Positions 25,281-34,990 of a DNA stretch of 64,000 nucleotides are shown one piece after another. The stretch's first letter is position 1, and each line of letters begins with the position of its first letter. Below the pieces are notes generated by a model. It was given only the letters and a program-made list of their open reading frames with translations. It did not search any database and was not told where the DNA came from. The stretch lies in the NCBI RefSeq assembly GCF_042429435.1, contig NZ_JBHMAF010000020.1; one strand, written 5' to 3'. The stretch is from Ectobacillus funiculus. GTDB taxonomy: Bacteria; Bacillota; Bacilli; Bacillales; Bacillaceae_G. Made by a program: the position numbers and the translations under genes.

Positions 25281-26534
25281 ATGGGATTTGGGAAGTTGTT
25301 TCAAAAAGGATGGTCAAAGAAAACCGTTGTTGCAGCAGCAACAGCAGCAACTTTCGCGCTAAGCGGATGTGCTGCATCTACAGCAGTTGATCAAGAAGAG
25401 AAAAAAGAAACAAGTACAGGAGATACAGTAAAAGTTGGTGTGCTTCATTCATTGAGTGGAACAATGGCGCTTAGTGAGGTATCCTTGCGTGATGCAGAGC
25501 TTATGGCAATTAAAGAAATTAATGACGCAGGCGGTGTACTTGGTAAAAAAATTGAGCCTGTTGTTGAAGATGGAGCCTCTGACTGGCCGACATTTGCTGA
25601 AAAAGCGAAGAAGTTGTTGCAAAAGGATCAAGTAGCCACCATTTTTGGGGGATGGACATCTGCGAGCCGTAAGGCGATGCTGCCGGTAGTAGAACAAAAT
25701 AAGGGTTTGCTTTGGTATCCCGTGCAATATGAAGGTATGGAATCTTCCCCGAATATTTTCTATACAGGTGCAACAACAAATCAACAAATTGTACCAGCTG
25801 TATCATGGCTTTTGCAGAATAAAGGAAAGAAATTTTTCTTAATTGGCTCTGATTATGTATTTCCGCGCACTGCCAATAAAATTATTAAAGCGCAGTTAAA
25901 GGCAGAAGGAGGAACGTTATTAGGGGAAGAATATACGCCGCTGGGTCATACAGATTACGGCACACTAATTAGTAAAATTAAAGAAGCAAGGCCGGATGTT
26001 ATTTTTAATACATTAAATGGTGATAGCAACGTTGCTTTCTTTAAACAATTAAAGGATGCAGGACTTACATCTAAAGATGTAACGGTAATGTCGGTAAGTA
26101 TTGCGGAAGAAGAAATTCGTGGAATTGGTCCAGAGATTTTGGCAGGTCATTTAGCTGTGTGGAACTATTTTCAAACAACAGACACGCCTGAAAATCAAAA
26201 ATTTGTAGACTCATATAAGAAGGCATACGGTCAAGAACGTGTGACGGATGATCCGATTGAAGCTGCCTACTTTGCTGTATATTTATGGGCAGAAGCCGTG
26301 AAAAAGGCAGGGTCATTTGATGTGGAAAAGGTAAAGGCTGCTGCTGATGGTATTGAATTCAAAGCACCAGGCGGAACGGTTAAAATTGATGGCGCAACAC
26401 AGCATACTTGGAAAACTGTTCGTATCGGGGAAATTCAAAAAGATGGCCAGTTTAAGGAGATTTGGAACTCTGGAAAGGCAATCCAGCCAGATCCATATTT
26501 AAAAGGCTATACGTGGGGCAAGAATTTGAACTAG
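25281..26534 (+). CDS. urtA: Urea ABC transporter substrate-binding lipoprotein
   Basis: A 417-residue lipoprotein. Signal peptide with lipobox LSGC, lipid-modified C30; then a type-I periplasmic-binding fold of the branched-chain amino acid family with VGVLHSLSGTMALSEVSL (about 51-68), GGWTSASRKAMLPV, LLWYPVQYEGMESSPNIFYTG (in parts) and the urea-type NGDSNVAFFKQL segment. UrtA captures urea outside the cell. A terminator-like hairpin separates it from urtB, giving a higher level of the binding protein. Confidence 0.94.
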   Translation: MGFGKLFQKGWSKKTVVAAATAATFALSGCAASTAVDQEEKKETSTGDTVKVGVLHSLSGTMALSEVSLRDAELMAIKEINDAGGVLGKKIEPVVEDGASDWPTFAEKAKKLLQKDQVATIFGGWTSASRKAMLPVVEQNKGLLWYPVQYEGMESSPNIFYTGATTNQQIVPAVSWLLQNKGKKFFLIGSDYVFPRTANKIIKAQLKAEGGTLLGEEYTPLGHTDYGTLISKIKEARPDVIFNTLNGDSNVAFFKQLKDAGLTSKDVTVMSVSIAEEEIRGIGPEILAGHLAVWNYFQTTDTPENQKFVDSYKKAYGQERVTDDPIEAAYFAVYLWAEAVKKAGSFDVEKVKAAADGIEFKAPGGTVKIDGATQHTWKTVRIGEIQKDGQFKEIWNSGKAIQPDPYLKGYTWGKNLN

Positions 26535-26543
26535 CCGAACAAG

Positions 26544-26586
26544 AGAATAAGGGAAAGGTAGTTTAAGATTCCCTTATTCTTCTTTT
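26544..26586 (+). terminator. Attenuator between urtA and urtB
   Basis: AGAATAAGGGAA / TTCCCTTATTCT perfect 12-bp stem with a 13-base loop followed by TCTTTTTA. A partial terminator here would enrich urtA message over the rest of the operon. Confidence 0.75.
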
Positions 26587-26611
26587 TATGAACAGAAAAG
26601 GAGTGAATTAT

Positions 26612-27514
26612 ATGTCTGTTGTTATTACACAGCTTTTTAACGGGGTCAGTCTAGGTTCCATCATGTTGCTTATCGCTCTTGGATTAGCGATTACCTTTGG
26701 ATTGATGAATGTCATTAATATGGCACACGGTGAGCTTATTATGGTTGGCGCCTATATGACGTATGTCGTACAGCAAGTATTCACGAAGTACTTACCAATG
26801 GATTTATTTGATTACTATTACATAGTAGCTGTTCCTCTCGCTTTTTGTGTCTCGGCGCTTCTTGGGGTGATAATAGAGAAAACGCTGATTCGATATTTGT
26901 ATAATCGCCCTCTAGACAGTCTACTAGCAACATGGGGCGTCAGTTTAATTTTACAGCAAGCGGCACGTTCTATTTTCGGGGCGCCTAACGTAGCTGTTAC
27001 AGCCCCTTCGTGGTTAGATGGAGGTTTAGTGATCGCAGGGCTTGTTTTTCCATACAAGCGTTTATTTATCTTGTTTTTAGTGCTTGTTTGTATGACTGTC
27101 TTATACTTCTATTTGGATAAAACCGCTGCAGGAAGAAGAATGAAAGCTGTTACAATGAACCGGAGCATGGCATCTTGTCTTGGGGTTTCAACGGAAAAGG
27201 TAGATGCCTATGCATTTGCTCTCGGTTCTGGACTTGCGGGTATTGCAGGTTGTGCCCTCACCGTTCTAGGACCAATTGGATCTACAATTGGAACCTACTA
27301 CATTGTGGACGCTTTTATGGTTGTAATTTTAGGCGGCATTGGTAAACTTGTTGGGACAATACTTGGGGCATTTGGAGTTGGAATGGTCGAAACGATTGTA
27401 GAGTATTCGACTGATGCATCTATGGCAAAAGTAATTGTTTTTGTACTTATCATTGCATTCTTACAATTTAGGCCGTCCGGACTCGTTAGTGTCCGTACTC
27501 GCTCACTGGATTAA
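26612..27514 (+). CDS. urtB: Urea ABC transporter permease UrtB
   Basis: A 300-residue LivH-type permease with about eight membrane helices: LFNGVSLGSIMLLIALGLAI, FGLMNVINMAHGELIMVGAY and GGIGKLVGTILGAF are family blocks. The start is the ATG (MSVVITQL) preceded by AAAAGGAGTGA, not the upstream ATG at 26588. Forms the urea channel with UrtC. Confidence 0.93.
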   Translation: MSVVITQLFNGVSLGSIMLLIALGLAITFGLMNVINMAHGELIMVGAYMTYVVQQVFTKYLPMDLFDYYYIVAVPLAFCVSALLGVIIEKTLIRYLYNRPLDSLLATWGVSLILQQAARSIFGAPNVAVTAPSWLDGGLVIAGLVFPYKRLFILFLVLVCMTVLYFYLDKTAAGRRMKAVTMNRSMASCLGVSTEKVDAYAFALGSGLAGIAGCALTVLGPIGSTIGTYYIVDAFMVVILGGIGKLVGTILGAFGVGMVETIVEYSTDASMAKVIVFVLIIAFLQFRPSGLVSVRTRSLD

Positions 27515-27526
27515 GGAGGGAAACAA

Positions 27527-28588
27527 ATGAAACATAAGTGGGGATATAACTTGTTTTTTCTTATCTTATTATTGGGCCCCTTCTATTTAACAGAATTCAG
27601 GCTTGCGTTATTAGGGAAGTTCCTTTGCTTTGCAATGATTGCGCTTAGTATATGTCTGATTTGGGGGTATACAGGTATTCTCAGTCTTGGACATGGTGTG
27701 TATTTTGGACTGGGTGCTTACTGTATGGCTATGTATTTAAAATTAGAGGCTGTGAACGGGAAGCTCCCAGATTTTATGGAATGGAGCGGCTTGTCTGAAC
27801 TGCCGTTATTTTGGAAGCCTTTTTCTAATCCGGTATTTGCAATTACAGCCGCTGTATTCATTCCAGCTTTGTTAGCTGCTTTTTTAGGATATCTAACATT
27901 TAAAAATAGAATCAAAGGTGTATATTTTTCTCTTATCAGTCAGGCGGTTGTGATTGTAGCGGTAACTTTGTTTATTGCAAAACAGGACTTGACTGGTGGA
28001 ACGAATGGTCTAACAAACTTCTCCACTGCATTTGGTTTTTCACTTTCCTCACCACTTGTACAAATTGCCTTGTACATCCTTACCGTCTTCGTACTAGCGT
28101 TAGCATTTTGGGTGTATTCGTTTATGACAAACAGCCGTTTTGGCCGTGTATTAATGGCAATCCGTGATGGGGAGAACCGAGTTCGTTTTCTTGGCTTTAA
28201 TCCAACTGCTTACAAGGTATTTGTCTATAGCGCTTCAGCAGCGTTGGCTGGATTGGCTGGTGTTTTGTTTGTTCTGCAGGTTGGTCTTATCTCACCCGCG
28301 ATGATGGGTATCATTCCTTCTATTGAAATGGTTCTCTGGGTAGCAGTCGGTGGCAGACATTCATTAATTGGAGCAATCATCGGAGCGATTATAACCAATA
28401 GCGCTAAAAGCTTTTTCAGTGAGACCTATCCAGATATTTGGCTAATTTTTCTCGGTCTTTTGTTTATCATCGTTGTTGTGTTTTTGCCAGAAGGAGTTGT
28501 GGGAGCGTTTCAGTCGCTTAAGCAGCGTTTTATGAAGACAAAAGCAAAAGGAGGACAAAAGGATGCAGCCGATTCTATCGTGTCGTAA
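27527..28588 (+). CDS. urtC: Urea ABC transporter permease UrtC
   Basis: A 353-residue LivM-type permease: LSLGHGVYFGLGAYCMAMYLK near residue 65 (in parts), a conserved insertion GLSELPLFWKPF typical of UrtC, and RDGENRVRFLGFNPTAYKVFVYS (in parts). The last codons overlap urtD by 26 bases, indicating tight coupling. Confidence 0.93.
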   Translation: MKHKWGYNLFFLILLLGPFYLTEFRLALLGKFLCFAMIALSICLIWGYTGILSLGHGVYFGLGAYCMAMYLKLEAVNGKLPDFMEWSGLSELPLFWKPFSNPVFAITAAVFIPALLAAFLGYLTFKNRIKGVYFSLISQAVVIVAVTLFIAKQDLTGGTNGLTNFSTAFGFSLSSPLVQIALYILTVFVLALAFWVYSFMTNSRFGRVLMAIRDGENRVRFLGFNPTAYKVFVYSASAALAGLAGVLFVLQVGLISPAMMGIIPSIEMVLWVAVGGRHSLIGAIIGAIITNSAKSFFSETYPDIWLIFLGLLFIIVVVFLPEGVVGAFQSLKQRFMKTKAKGGQKDAADSIVS

Positions 28589-29315
28589 TATTCTCGTGGA
28601 TTTTTCTGGGTTCAAGGCCGTTCAAGGAGTCGATTTAGAGGTTCAACCACAGGAGGTTCGTTTTTTAATTGGTCCGAATGGAGCAGGAAAAACAACAATG
28701 CTTGATGTGATTTGCGGAAAAACGAAGGTGAGATCTGGTGAGGTTTTGTTTCAGCAGACAAAGAAAATCACAAAATTACAGGAGCATGAAATTGTCAATC
28801 TCGGCATTACAAGGAAATTTCAGGCACCGTCTATTTTTTCAAAGCTTACAGTGTTTGAAAATTTAGAACTGTCTGTTAAACAGAGAAGAAATTTATGGTC
28901 AGTGCTTCGGGCGAAGTTGTCTGGTGAGGAGAAGGACAAGATTGTTTCCTTGCTTGAAAAAATTGGCCTGAAGGAACAGATGAGTGAAGCAGCCGGATCA
29001 CTTGCGCACGGTCAAAAGCAATGGTTAGAGATTGGTATGCAGCTTATGCAAGAGCCTCAGATTTTGCTTCTCGATGAACCGATTGCTGGTATGAGTGAGT
29101 CAGAGCGTTATAAAACAGGTGAGCTTATTCATGAAATTGCTGATACATGCTCTGTTCTTATCGTGGAGCATGATATGGAATTTGTGAAAAATTTTTCTAA
29201 AAAGGTAACGGTTATGCACGAAGGAAAGGTACTATGTGAAGGATCGATGGAGGAAATTCAACAAAATGAGCAAGTGGCTGAAGTGTACTTAGGAAGGAGG
29301 GGAAAAGCTTGCTGA
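28563..29315 (+). CDS. urtD: Urea ABC transporter ATP-binding protein UrtD
   Basis: A 250-residue ABC ATPase: Walker A GPNGAGKTT (about 37-45), signature AHGQKQWLEIGM (an UrtD/LivG-type variant of LSGGQ), Walker B ILLLDEPIAGMS and the H switch IVEHDMEF. Start at ATG 28563 preceded by AAAGGAGGAC. It overlaps urtE by 7 bases. Confidence 0.93.
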   Translation: MQPILSCRNILVDFSGFKAVQGVDLEVQPQEVRFLIGPNGAGKTTMLDVICGKTKVRSGEVLFQQTKKITKLQEHEIVNLGITRKFQAPSIFSKLTVFENLELSVKQRRNLWSVLRAKLSGEEKDKIVSLLEKIGLKEQMSEAAGSLAHGQKQWLEIGMQLMQEPQILLLDEPIAGMSESERYKTGELIHEIADTCSVLIVEHDMEFVKNFSKKVTVMHEGKVLCEGSMEEIQQNEQVAEVYLGRRGKAC

Positions 29316-30007
29316 AAGTAGCTTCGTTACAATCCGGATACGATGAGAGTATGGTGTTAGAGAATATTGATATGGAAGTACTCCCAGGATCTGTTGTTGC
29401 TGTTCTAGGCAGAAACGGTGTTGGAAAATCAACACTTATGAAAAGTATCATAGGATTGCTCCCGCTAGCTGCAGGTTCTATTATTTGGGAGAACAATCCT
29501 ATTGAAAAGCTACCTCCTGAAGAGCGGACGAAGAGAGGTATTGCTTATGTTCCACAGGGAAGAGAGATTTTTCCGACGCTTACAGTGGAAGAAAATCTGC
29601 TACTTGGACTTGAATCTCTTCCGAAACAGGAACGAAAAGGGATACCAGAGCACTTGTTTGAGATGTTTCCTGTTTTAAAGGAAATGCTCCACCGAAAAGG
29701 AGGGGATTTGAGTGGGGGCCAGCAGCAACAGCTTGCAATTGCCCGTGCATTGGCGGGCCAGCCAAGATTACTGCTTTTGGATGAACCGATGGAAGGTATT
29801 CAGCCCTCCATTGTCCAATTAATTCAACAGGTCATATCACAAATTGTCGCTTCGAAAACAGTAGGAATTGTGCTAGTAGAGCATAGTCTGGATGTAGCGT
29901 TCGAATGTGCGGATTATTACTATGTTGTTGACCATGGTAAGATTGTTGCGCATGGGGATATCGCTTCCGCACAGATGGATGAAGTGAAAAAGTATTTAGT
30001 CGTATAA
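29309..30007 (+). CDS. urtE: Urea ABC transporter ATP-binding protein UrtE
   Basis: A 232-residue LivF-type ATPase: Walker A GRNGVGKST (about 34-42), signature LSGGQQQQLAIARAL, Walker B LLLLDEPMEGIQPSIV with the GIQPSI block usual in UrtE, and VEHSLDVA. Start TTG at 29309 with AGGAAGGAGGGG upstream. Confidence 0.93.
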   Translation: MLKVASLQSGYDESMVLENIDMEVLPGSVVAVLGRNGVGKSTLMKSIIGLLPLAAGSIIWENNPIEKLPPEERTKRGIAYVPQGREIFPTLTVEENLLLGLESLPKQERKGIPEHLFEMFPVLKEMLHRKGGDLSGGQQQQLAIARALAGQPRLLLLDEPMEGIQPSIVQLIQQVISQIVASKTVGIVLVEHSLDVAFECADYYYVVDHGKIVAHGDIASAQMDEVKKYLVV

Positions 30008-30031
30008 AAGGGAATGGAAAGGGTGATTCAC

Positions 30032-30334
30032 ATGAAGCTGACAGCTCGTGAACAAGAGAAATTGTTAATTGTTGTAGCAGCAGATTTGGCAAGGCGTCGC
30101 CAGGCAAGAGGATTAAAACTCAATTACCCGGAAGCTGTCGCGATACTTACATACGAAATTTTAGAGGGAGCACGTGACGGGCAGTCGGTCACCGATCTTA
30201 TGCGTTATGGCACAACCATTTTAACGAGAGATGATGTAATGGAAGGAATTCCTGAAATGATTTCAGATATTCAGGTAGAGGCGACATTTCCAGACGGGAC
30301 GAAGCTTGTTACTGTTCATAGTCCAATTCGCTAG
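30032..30334 (+). CDS. ureA: Urease gamma subunit
   Basis: A 100-residue urease gamma chain: MKLTAREQEKLLIVVAADLA start, ARGLKLNYPEAVAILTYEILEGARDG (in parts) and MRYGTTILTRDDVMEGIPEM. The start was set at MKLTAR, preceded by AAAGGGTGA; an in-frame ATG at 30014 lies upstream without support. Assembles with UreB and UreC into the nickel urease (alpha-beta-gamma)3. Confidence 0.95.
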   Translation: MKLTAREQEKLLIVVAADLARRRQARGLKLNYPEAVAILTYEILEGARDGQSVTDLMRYGTTILTRDDVMEGIPEMISDIQVEATFPDGTKLVTVHSPIR

Positions 30335-30345
30335 GAGGGGTTATT

Positions 30346-30669
30346 GTGATACCAGGAGAATACAGATTACAAGCAGAGCCGATAGTTTGTAATGCTGGCA
30401 AGAAGGGACAAACGGTGTCTGTGCTCAACCGGGGAGACCGTCCGGTGCAGGTCGGTTCACATTTTCACTTTTATGAGGTCAATGCAGCACTTTCCTTTGA
30501 GCGGGAAAAGGCGTATGGCATGCACTTAAACATTCCGGCAGGGACAGCTGTTCGCTTTGAGCCGGGGGATGCGAAGGAAGTAGAACTCGTTCCGTTTTCA
30601 GGCTCCCGCCATGTATATGGTTTAAATAACGGTGTGAACGGAGCGTTAGATAAGGAGGGAGAAGGATGA
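30346..30669 (+). CDS. ureB: Urease beta subunit
   Basis: A 107-residue beta chain with MIPGEYRLQAEPI start (GTG codon, AGGAGGGG upstream), NRGDRPVQVGSHFHFYEVN and RLNIPAGTAVRFEPG-like block LNIPAGTAVRFEPGDAKEVE. The stop overlaps ureC by 4 bases (ATGA). Confidence 0.95.
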   Translation: MIPGEYRLQAEPIVCNAGKKGQTVSVLNRGDRPVQVGSHFHFYEVNAALSFEREKAYGMHLNIPAGTAVRFEPGDAKEVELVPFSGSRHVYGLNNGVNGALDKEGEG

Positions 30670-32375
30670 GCTTTCGTATGTCACGACAGCAATATGCGGA
30701 TATGTTTGGTCCGACTACTGGGGACTGTATTCGACTTGCGGATACGGAGTTGTTTATTGAGATTGAAAAGGATTATACCGTATATGGGGATGAAGTGAAG
30801 TTCGGAGGCGGAAAGGTGATTCGTGATGGAATGGGTCAGCATCCGCTTGCGGGGCGTGAAGCTGCCATGGATCTTGTACTTACAAATGCTGTTATTCTCG
30901 ACTATACGGGCATTTATAAGGCGGATATTGGGATAAAGGATGGGAAAATCGCTTCTATCGGAAAGGCGGGTAATCCGTTATTGATGGATCATGTAGATAT
31001 GATGATTGGGGCTTCCACTGAAATTATTGCTGCTGAAGGAATGATTGTAACTGCAGGTGGCATTGATGCTCATATTCATTTTATCTGTCCACAGCAAATT
31101 GATACTGCGCTTTCCTCTGGGATTACAACAATGATTGGCGGTGGAACGGGACCGGCCACGGGTACAAAAGCAACAACATGTACTCCAGGTGCATGGAATA
31201 TATTTCGGATGCTTGAGGCGGCAGACGCATTTCCGATGAACATCGGCTTTTTAGGGAAAGGAAACGCCTCAGCTGAGGAGCCGCTTATTGAGCAAATCGA
31301 AGCGGGTGCGATCGGCTTAAAGCTCCATGAGGACTGGGGTACAACAGCGGCAGCAATTGATACCAGCTTGCGCGTGGCGGACAAGTATGATATTCAAGTG
31401 GCAATTCATACCGATACGCTCAATGAAGGCGGCTTTTTAGAAGACACTATTGCTGCAATTAATGGGCGTGTTATTCATACATACCATACGGAAGGAGCAG
31501 GGGGAGGCCATGCGCCTGATATTATGAAAGCTGCGAGCTTCCCGAATGTGCTGCCTTCCTCCACAAACCCGACTCGCCCGTATACCAAAAATACACTAGA
31601 TGAACACTTAGACATGCTTATGGTCTGTCACCATCTGGATCCTGCTGTCCCCGAGGATATTGCTTTTGCTGATTCACGCATTCGTAAGGAAACGATTGCT
31701 GCCGAAGATATTATGCACGATTTAGGCGTGTTTAGTATGATTAGCTCTGATTCGCAGGCAATGGGCCGCGTTGGGGAGGTAGTATCCCGTACGTGGCAAA
31801 CAGCGGATAAAATGAAAAAGCAACGCGGGAAGCTAGCAGGGGATACCGGAAATGGAGATAATTTTCGGGCGAAGCGCTATGTTGCCAAATATACGATTAA
31901 CCCAGCGTTAGCGCATGGAATTTCAGAGTATGTTGGCTCGGTGGAAGTTGGAAAGCTTGCTGATTTAGTGCTATGGGAGCCTGCTTTTTTTGGAGTGAAG
32001 CCTGAGCTAGTAGTAAAAGGAGGAATGATTGCCAGTAGCTTAATGGGAGATCCAAATGCTTCTATCCCAACGCCGCAGCCTGTTTTGTATCGGCCGATGT
32101 TTGCAGCCTTTGGTCAAGCACTGCATAAAACAGCAATTACATTCGTGTCGCAGGCAGCAATGCAAAGCGGCATCCCGGAAAAGCTTGGCTTGAAAAAAAT
32201 GGTGCAACCTGTGCGCGGTGTGCGGACGCTGCAGAAGAAGGATATGATTCACAACGGTGAAATGCCTCATATTGAGGTAGATCCGCAAACATATGAAGTG
32301 AAGGTAGATGGAGAGTTAATTACATGCGAGCCTGTGGAGGTTGTGCCGATGGCTCAGCGATATTTCTTATTTTGA
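30666..32375 (+). CDS. ureC: Urease alpha (catalytic) subunit
   Basis: A 569-residue amidohydrolase that hydrolyses urea to ammonia and carbamate. Nickel ligands: H136 and H138 (GGIDAHIHF), carbamylated K219 (IGLKLHEDWG) with H221 next to it, H247-like HTDTLNE and the H273-like HTYHTEGAGGGHAPD; the active-site flap MVCHHLDP carries the mobile cysteine and histidine. All catalytic residues are present. Confidence 0.97.
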   Translation: MSFRMSRQQYADMFGPTTGDCIRLADTELFIEIEKDYTVYGDEVKFGGGKVIRDGMGQHPLAGREAAMDLVLTNAVILDYTGIYKADIGIKDGKIASIGKAGNPLLMDHVDMMIGASTEIIAAEGMIVTAGGIDAHIHFICPQQIDTALSSGITTMIGGGTGPATGTKATTCTPGAWNIFRMLEAADAFPMNIGFLGKGNASAEEPLIEQIEAGAIGLKLHEDWGTTAAAIDTSLRVADKYDIQVAIHTDTLNEGGFLEDTIAAINGRVIHTYHTEGAGGGHAPDIMKAASFPNVLPSSTNPTRPYTKNTLDEHLDMLMVCHHLDPAVPEDIAFADSRIRKETIAAEDIMHDLGVFSMISSDSQAMGRVGEVVSRTWQTADKMKKQRGKLAGDTGNGDNFRAKRYVAKYTINPALAHGISEYVGSVEVGKLADLVLWEPAFFGVKPELVVKGGMIASSLMGDPNASIPTPQPVLYRPMFAAFGQALHKTAITFVSQAAMQSGIPEKLGLKKMVQPVRGVRTLQKKDMIHNGEMPHIEVDPQTYEVKVDGELITCEPVEVVPMAQRYFLF

Positions 32376-32385
32376 GGTGAGATGT

Positions 32386-32832
32386 ATGATTATTGAACGC
32401 ATTGTTGGAAACATCGAGACGGCGGAGAAGCTTGCTCCGCATAGGGAAAGGGTATACATGGAGAGCAGTGATCTTGTGAAACGGATTCAGCGTGTTACAA
32501 CGGATCATGGAAAAGAGATTGGGATTCGCTTGAAGGATGCGAAGGATTTACAGGATGGCGACATTTTATATCAAGATGAAAAGAATATGATTGTTATTAG
32601 CGTACTCGCAGATGACTTGCTGGTCATCTCACCAACCTCGCTGCAGCAAATGGGAGAAATTGCGCACCAGCTGGGCAATCGTCATCTTCCGGCGCAGTTC
32701 GAGGGAGGAGAAATGCTGGTGCAGTATGATTATCTTGTAGAGGACTTACTACAGCAGCTTTCGATTCCACATCGCCGGGAAGAGCGAAAGGTGAGACAAG
32801 CGTTCCGTCACATTGGGCATAAGCATGATTAA
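32386..32832 (+). CDS. ureE: Urease accessory protein UreE (nickel chaperone)
   Basis: A 148-residue UreE: N-terminal peptide-binding domain and a C-terminal metal domain with the GNRHLPAQFEGGEMLVQYD segment (H at about 100) and a short HKHD tail rather than a long His-rich tail. Start ATG (MIIERIVGN) preceded by GAGGTGAG. It overlaps ureF by 8 bases. Delivers nickel to UreG/urease. Confidence 0.92.
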   Translation: MIIERIVGNIETAEKLAPHRERVYMESSDLVKRIQRVTTDHGKEIGIRLKDAKDLQDGDILYQDEKNMIVISVLADDLLVISPTSLQQMGEIAHQLGNRHLPAQFEGGEMLVQYDYLVEDLLQQLSIPHRREERKVRQAFRHIGHKHD

Positions 32833-33514
32833 TAAACTGTTGTCCCTGCTGCAGCTGTGCGACTCGAATTTTCCGTCAGGTGCCTTTTCACACTCCTTTG
32901 GATTAGAGACGTACATATATGAACAAGGGATTCACAATACCATAACGTTTCAGGCTGCTCTTCATACATATATGGACACACAGGTGACGTATACAGATGG
33001 ATTAGCATGTCGTCTTGCTTATGAGTATGTAAAAGAGGGGAATATAGAAAAGCTATGGGAACTTGATGCCATGCTGTCTGCACTCGCGCTTGCGAGGGAG
33101 ACGAGAGAAGGCAACCGTAGGATTGGAGAGCGGCTAGTAAAGCTTTGTAGCGTACTATATTCCGAGTTTGTTCTTCTTGCTGAATATGAGCAGCGTATAA
33201 GAAGGAAAGAAGCATACGGTCACCCTGCAATTGCATTTGCACTTGTTGCATACGATTTGGAAATTAACCAGAGAGAGACAATAGCGGCATACATATACTC
33301 AGTTGTGCAATCGCTGATTCAAAATGCCGTTCGAGCTGTTCCTCTTGGTCAAACGGATGGACAAAAGCTGCTATTGTTTGTGCAGCCCCTTATCCAGCAG
33401 GCTGTGCAGAAAATTGAAAAAGCCGATGCAGAAGAACTAGGCATGACGTCACCAGGACTTGAGATTGCCCAAATGAGGCATGAGCATTTACCTGTCAGAT
33501 TGTTCATGTCATAA
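32825..33514 (+). CDS. ureF: Urease accessory protein UreF
   Basis: A 229-residue all-helical UreF: LLSLLQLCDSNFPSGAFSHS, FGLETYI, and SVVQSLIQNAVRAVPLGQTD with the conserved R-x-V-P-L-G-Q. UreF acts with UreD and UreG in the activation complex. Start ATG lies inside the end of ureE, without its own strong ribosome site, so translation is coupled. Confidence 0.93.
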   Translation: MINKLLSLLQLCDSNFPSGAFSHSFGLETYIYEQGIHNTITFQAALHTYMDTQVTYTDGLACRLAYEYVKEGNIEKLWELDAMLSALALARETREGNRRIGERLVKLCSVLYSEFVLLAEYEQRIRRKEAYGHPAIAFALVAYDLEINQRETIAAYIYSVVQSLIQNAVRAVPLGQTDGQKLLLFVQPLIQQAVQKIEKADAEELGMTSPGLEIAQMRHEHLPVRLFMS

Positions 33515-33541
33515 CGATAGATAAGAAGGGATGAATGTGAG

Positions 33542-34150
33542 ATGGAACCAGTACGAATTGGTGTAGGCGGACCTGTGGGTGCCGGTAAGACAATGCTTGT
33601 GGAAAAGCTGACAAGAGCGATGCATAAGGAACACAGTATGGCCGTTGTTACAAACGACATTTATACGAAGGAGGATGCGCTGTTTTTAATGAAAAATGGC
33701 ATTCTGCCAGAGGACCGCATTATCGGTGTTGAAACGGGAGGCTGCCCGCATACCGCGATTCGCGAGGATGCATCTATGAATTTTGCGGCAATTGATGAAT
33801 TAAAGGAACAGCACGCTGATTTAGAGATTATTTTTGTAGAAAGCGGCGGCGATAATTTAGCTGCAACATTTAGCCCAGAGCTTGTTGATTTTTCTATTTA
33901 TATTATTGATGTTGCGCAAGGGGAGAAAATTCCTCGAAAAGGTGGACAAGGAATGATTAAATCCGATTTATTCATTATTAATAAAATCGACCTCGCTCCT
34001 TATGTTGGCGCTAGCTTAGAGGTAATGGAACGCGACACGAAAGCGGCACGTGGAAATAAGCCATTTTTCTTTACGAATCTAAAGGACGAAACAGGATTGA
34101 ATGAGGTGGTCGAGTGGATTAAAAAACAAGCGTTGCTTATAGGGCTGTAG
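33542..34150 (+). CDS. ureG: Urease accessory GTPase UreG
   Basis: A 202-residue SIMIBI GTPase. P-loop GGPVGAGKT (9-17), CPH metal site in VETGGCPHTAIREDAS, VESGGDNLA, and NKIDLAPYVG (G4). Couples GTP hydrolysis to nickel insertion. Ribosome site GAAGGGATGAATGTG. Confidence 0.95.
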   Translation: MEPVRIGVGGPVGAGKTMLVEKLTRAMHKEHSMAVVTNDIYTKEDALFLMKNGILPEDRIIGVETGGCPHTAIREDASMNFAAIDELKEQHADLEIIFVESGGDNLAATFSPELVDFSIYIIDVAQGEKIPRKGGQGMIKSDLFIINKIDLAPYVGASLEVMERDTKAARGNKPFFFTNLKDETGLNEVVEWIKKQALLIGL

Positions 34151-34152
34151 GT

Positions 34153-34968
34153 ATGGAACACACTGGTTCTCTCTGCTTAGAGGCAGTGCAAAAGGATGGA
34201 CAAACTATCATTTCTGATTGCTGGTTTGAAGGGGCATTTAAAGTGACGCGACCTGTATATCTTGAATCCTCTCATCCTACGATTTACTGCATTCATGTAG
34301 GGGGAGGGTATGTAAATGGCGATTCCTATGAAACCAGCATTTCCTTAAAGGAGGATGCAAGGCTGACGGTCACAACGCAAGCCTCGACCAAGGTATATCG
34401 AACACCAGATAAACCAGTCCGTCAGTATACTTCTATCTTATTGAAGCAAGGAAGTATACTCGAATTTTTGCCTGATCCTCTTATTGCGTATGAGAAATCC
34501 CGCTTTGTCCAGGAAACGACAGTGCATATGGAAAGAGGGGCAACTTTTTTATATAGCGACATTATCACGCCAGGCTGGTCCAAAACAGGCGAACACTTTC
34601 AATATGATTGGGTTCGTTCTAAGCTGAAAATCTATGAGGATGAAAAGCTTCAAGTATATGATCATCTTTTTTTACAGCCTAAAGGTCACGATATGTCTTC
34701 CTTTATGCAAATGGAGGGGTATACGCATTTTGGAGCATGGCTTCTCGTTTCCCCGTTTGTTACCGAACAATGGATAAAAGAGCTAAGTAACATATTAGAA
34801 ACTTGCAGTAGTGAAGCAAGAATTGGCTGGTCTGCTTTAAAAACAAATGGCATTGTTGTTCGTGTGCTTGCTTATCATACACAAGCAATTGAACGTATAT
34901 TTCAAGCGTGTACGGATTTAGTGAGAAGGCAATGGCAGCAAGTACCGCTCGATTTAAGAAAGTATTAG
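34153..34968 (+). CDS. ureD: Urease accessory protein UreD
   Basis: A 271-residue UreD (also called UreH in some Bacillus): HVGGGYVNGDSYETSISL, TTQASTKVYRTPDKP, FLPDPLIAYEKSRF and TPGWSKTGEHFQYD are typical family blocks. Scaffold of the apo-urease activation complex. Starts 2 bases after ureG. Confidence 0.93.
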   Translation: MEHTGSLCLEAVQKDGQTIISDCWFEGAFKVTRPVYLESSHPTIYCIHVGGGYVNGDSYETSISLKEDARLTVTTQASTKVYRTPDKPVRQYTSILLKQGSILEFLPDPLIAYEKSRFVQETTVHMERGATFLYSDIITPGWSKTGEHFQYDWVRSKLKIYEDEKLQVYDHLFLQPKGHDMSSFMQMEGYTHFGAWLLVSPFVTEQWIKELSNILETCSSEARIGWSALKTNGIVVRVLAYHTQAIERIFQACTDLVRRQWQQVPLDLRKY

Positions 34969-34990
34969 GGAAACACAGGGGGATTTGTGT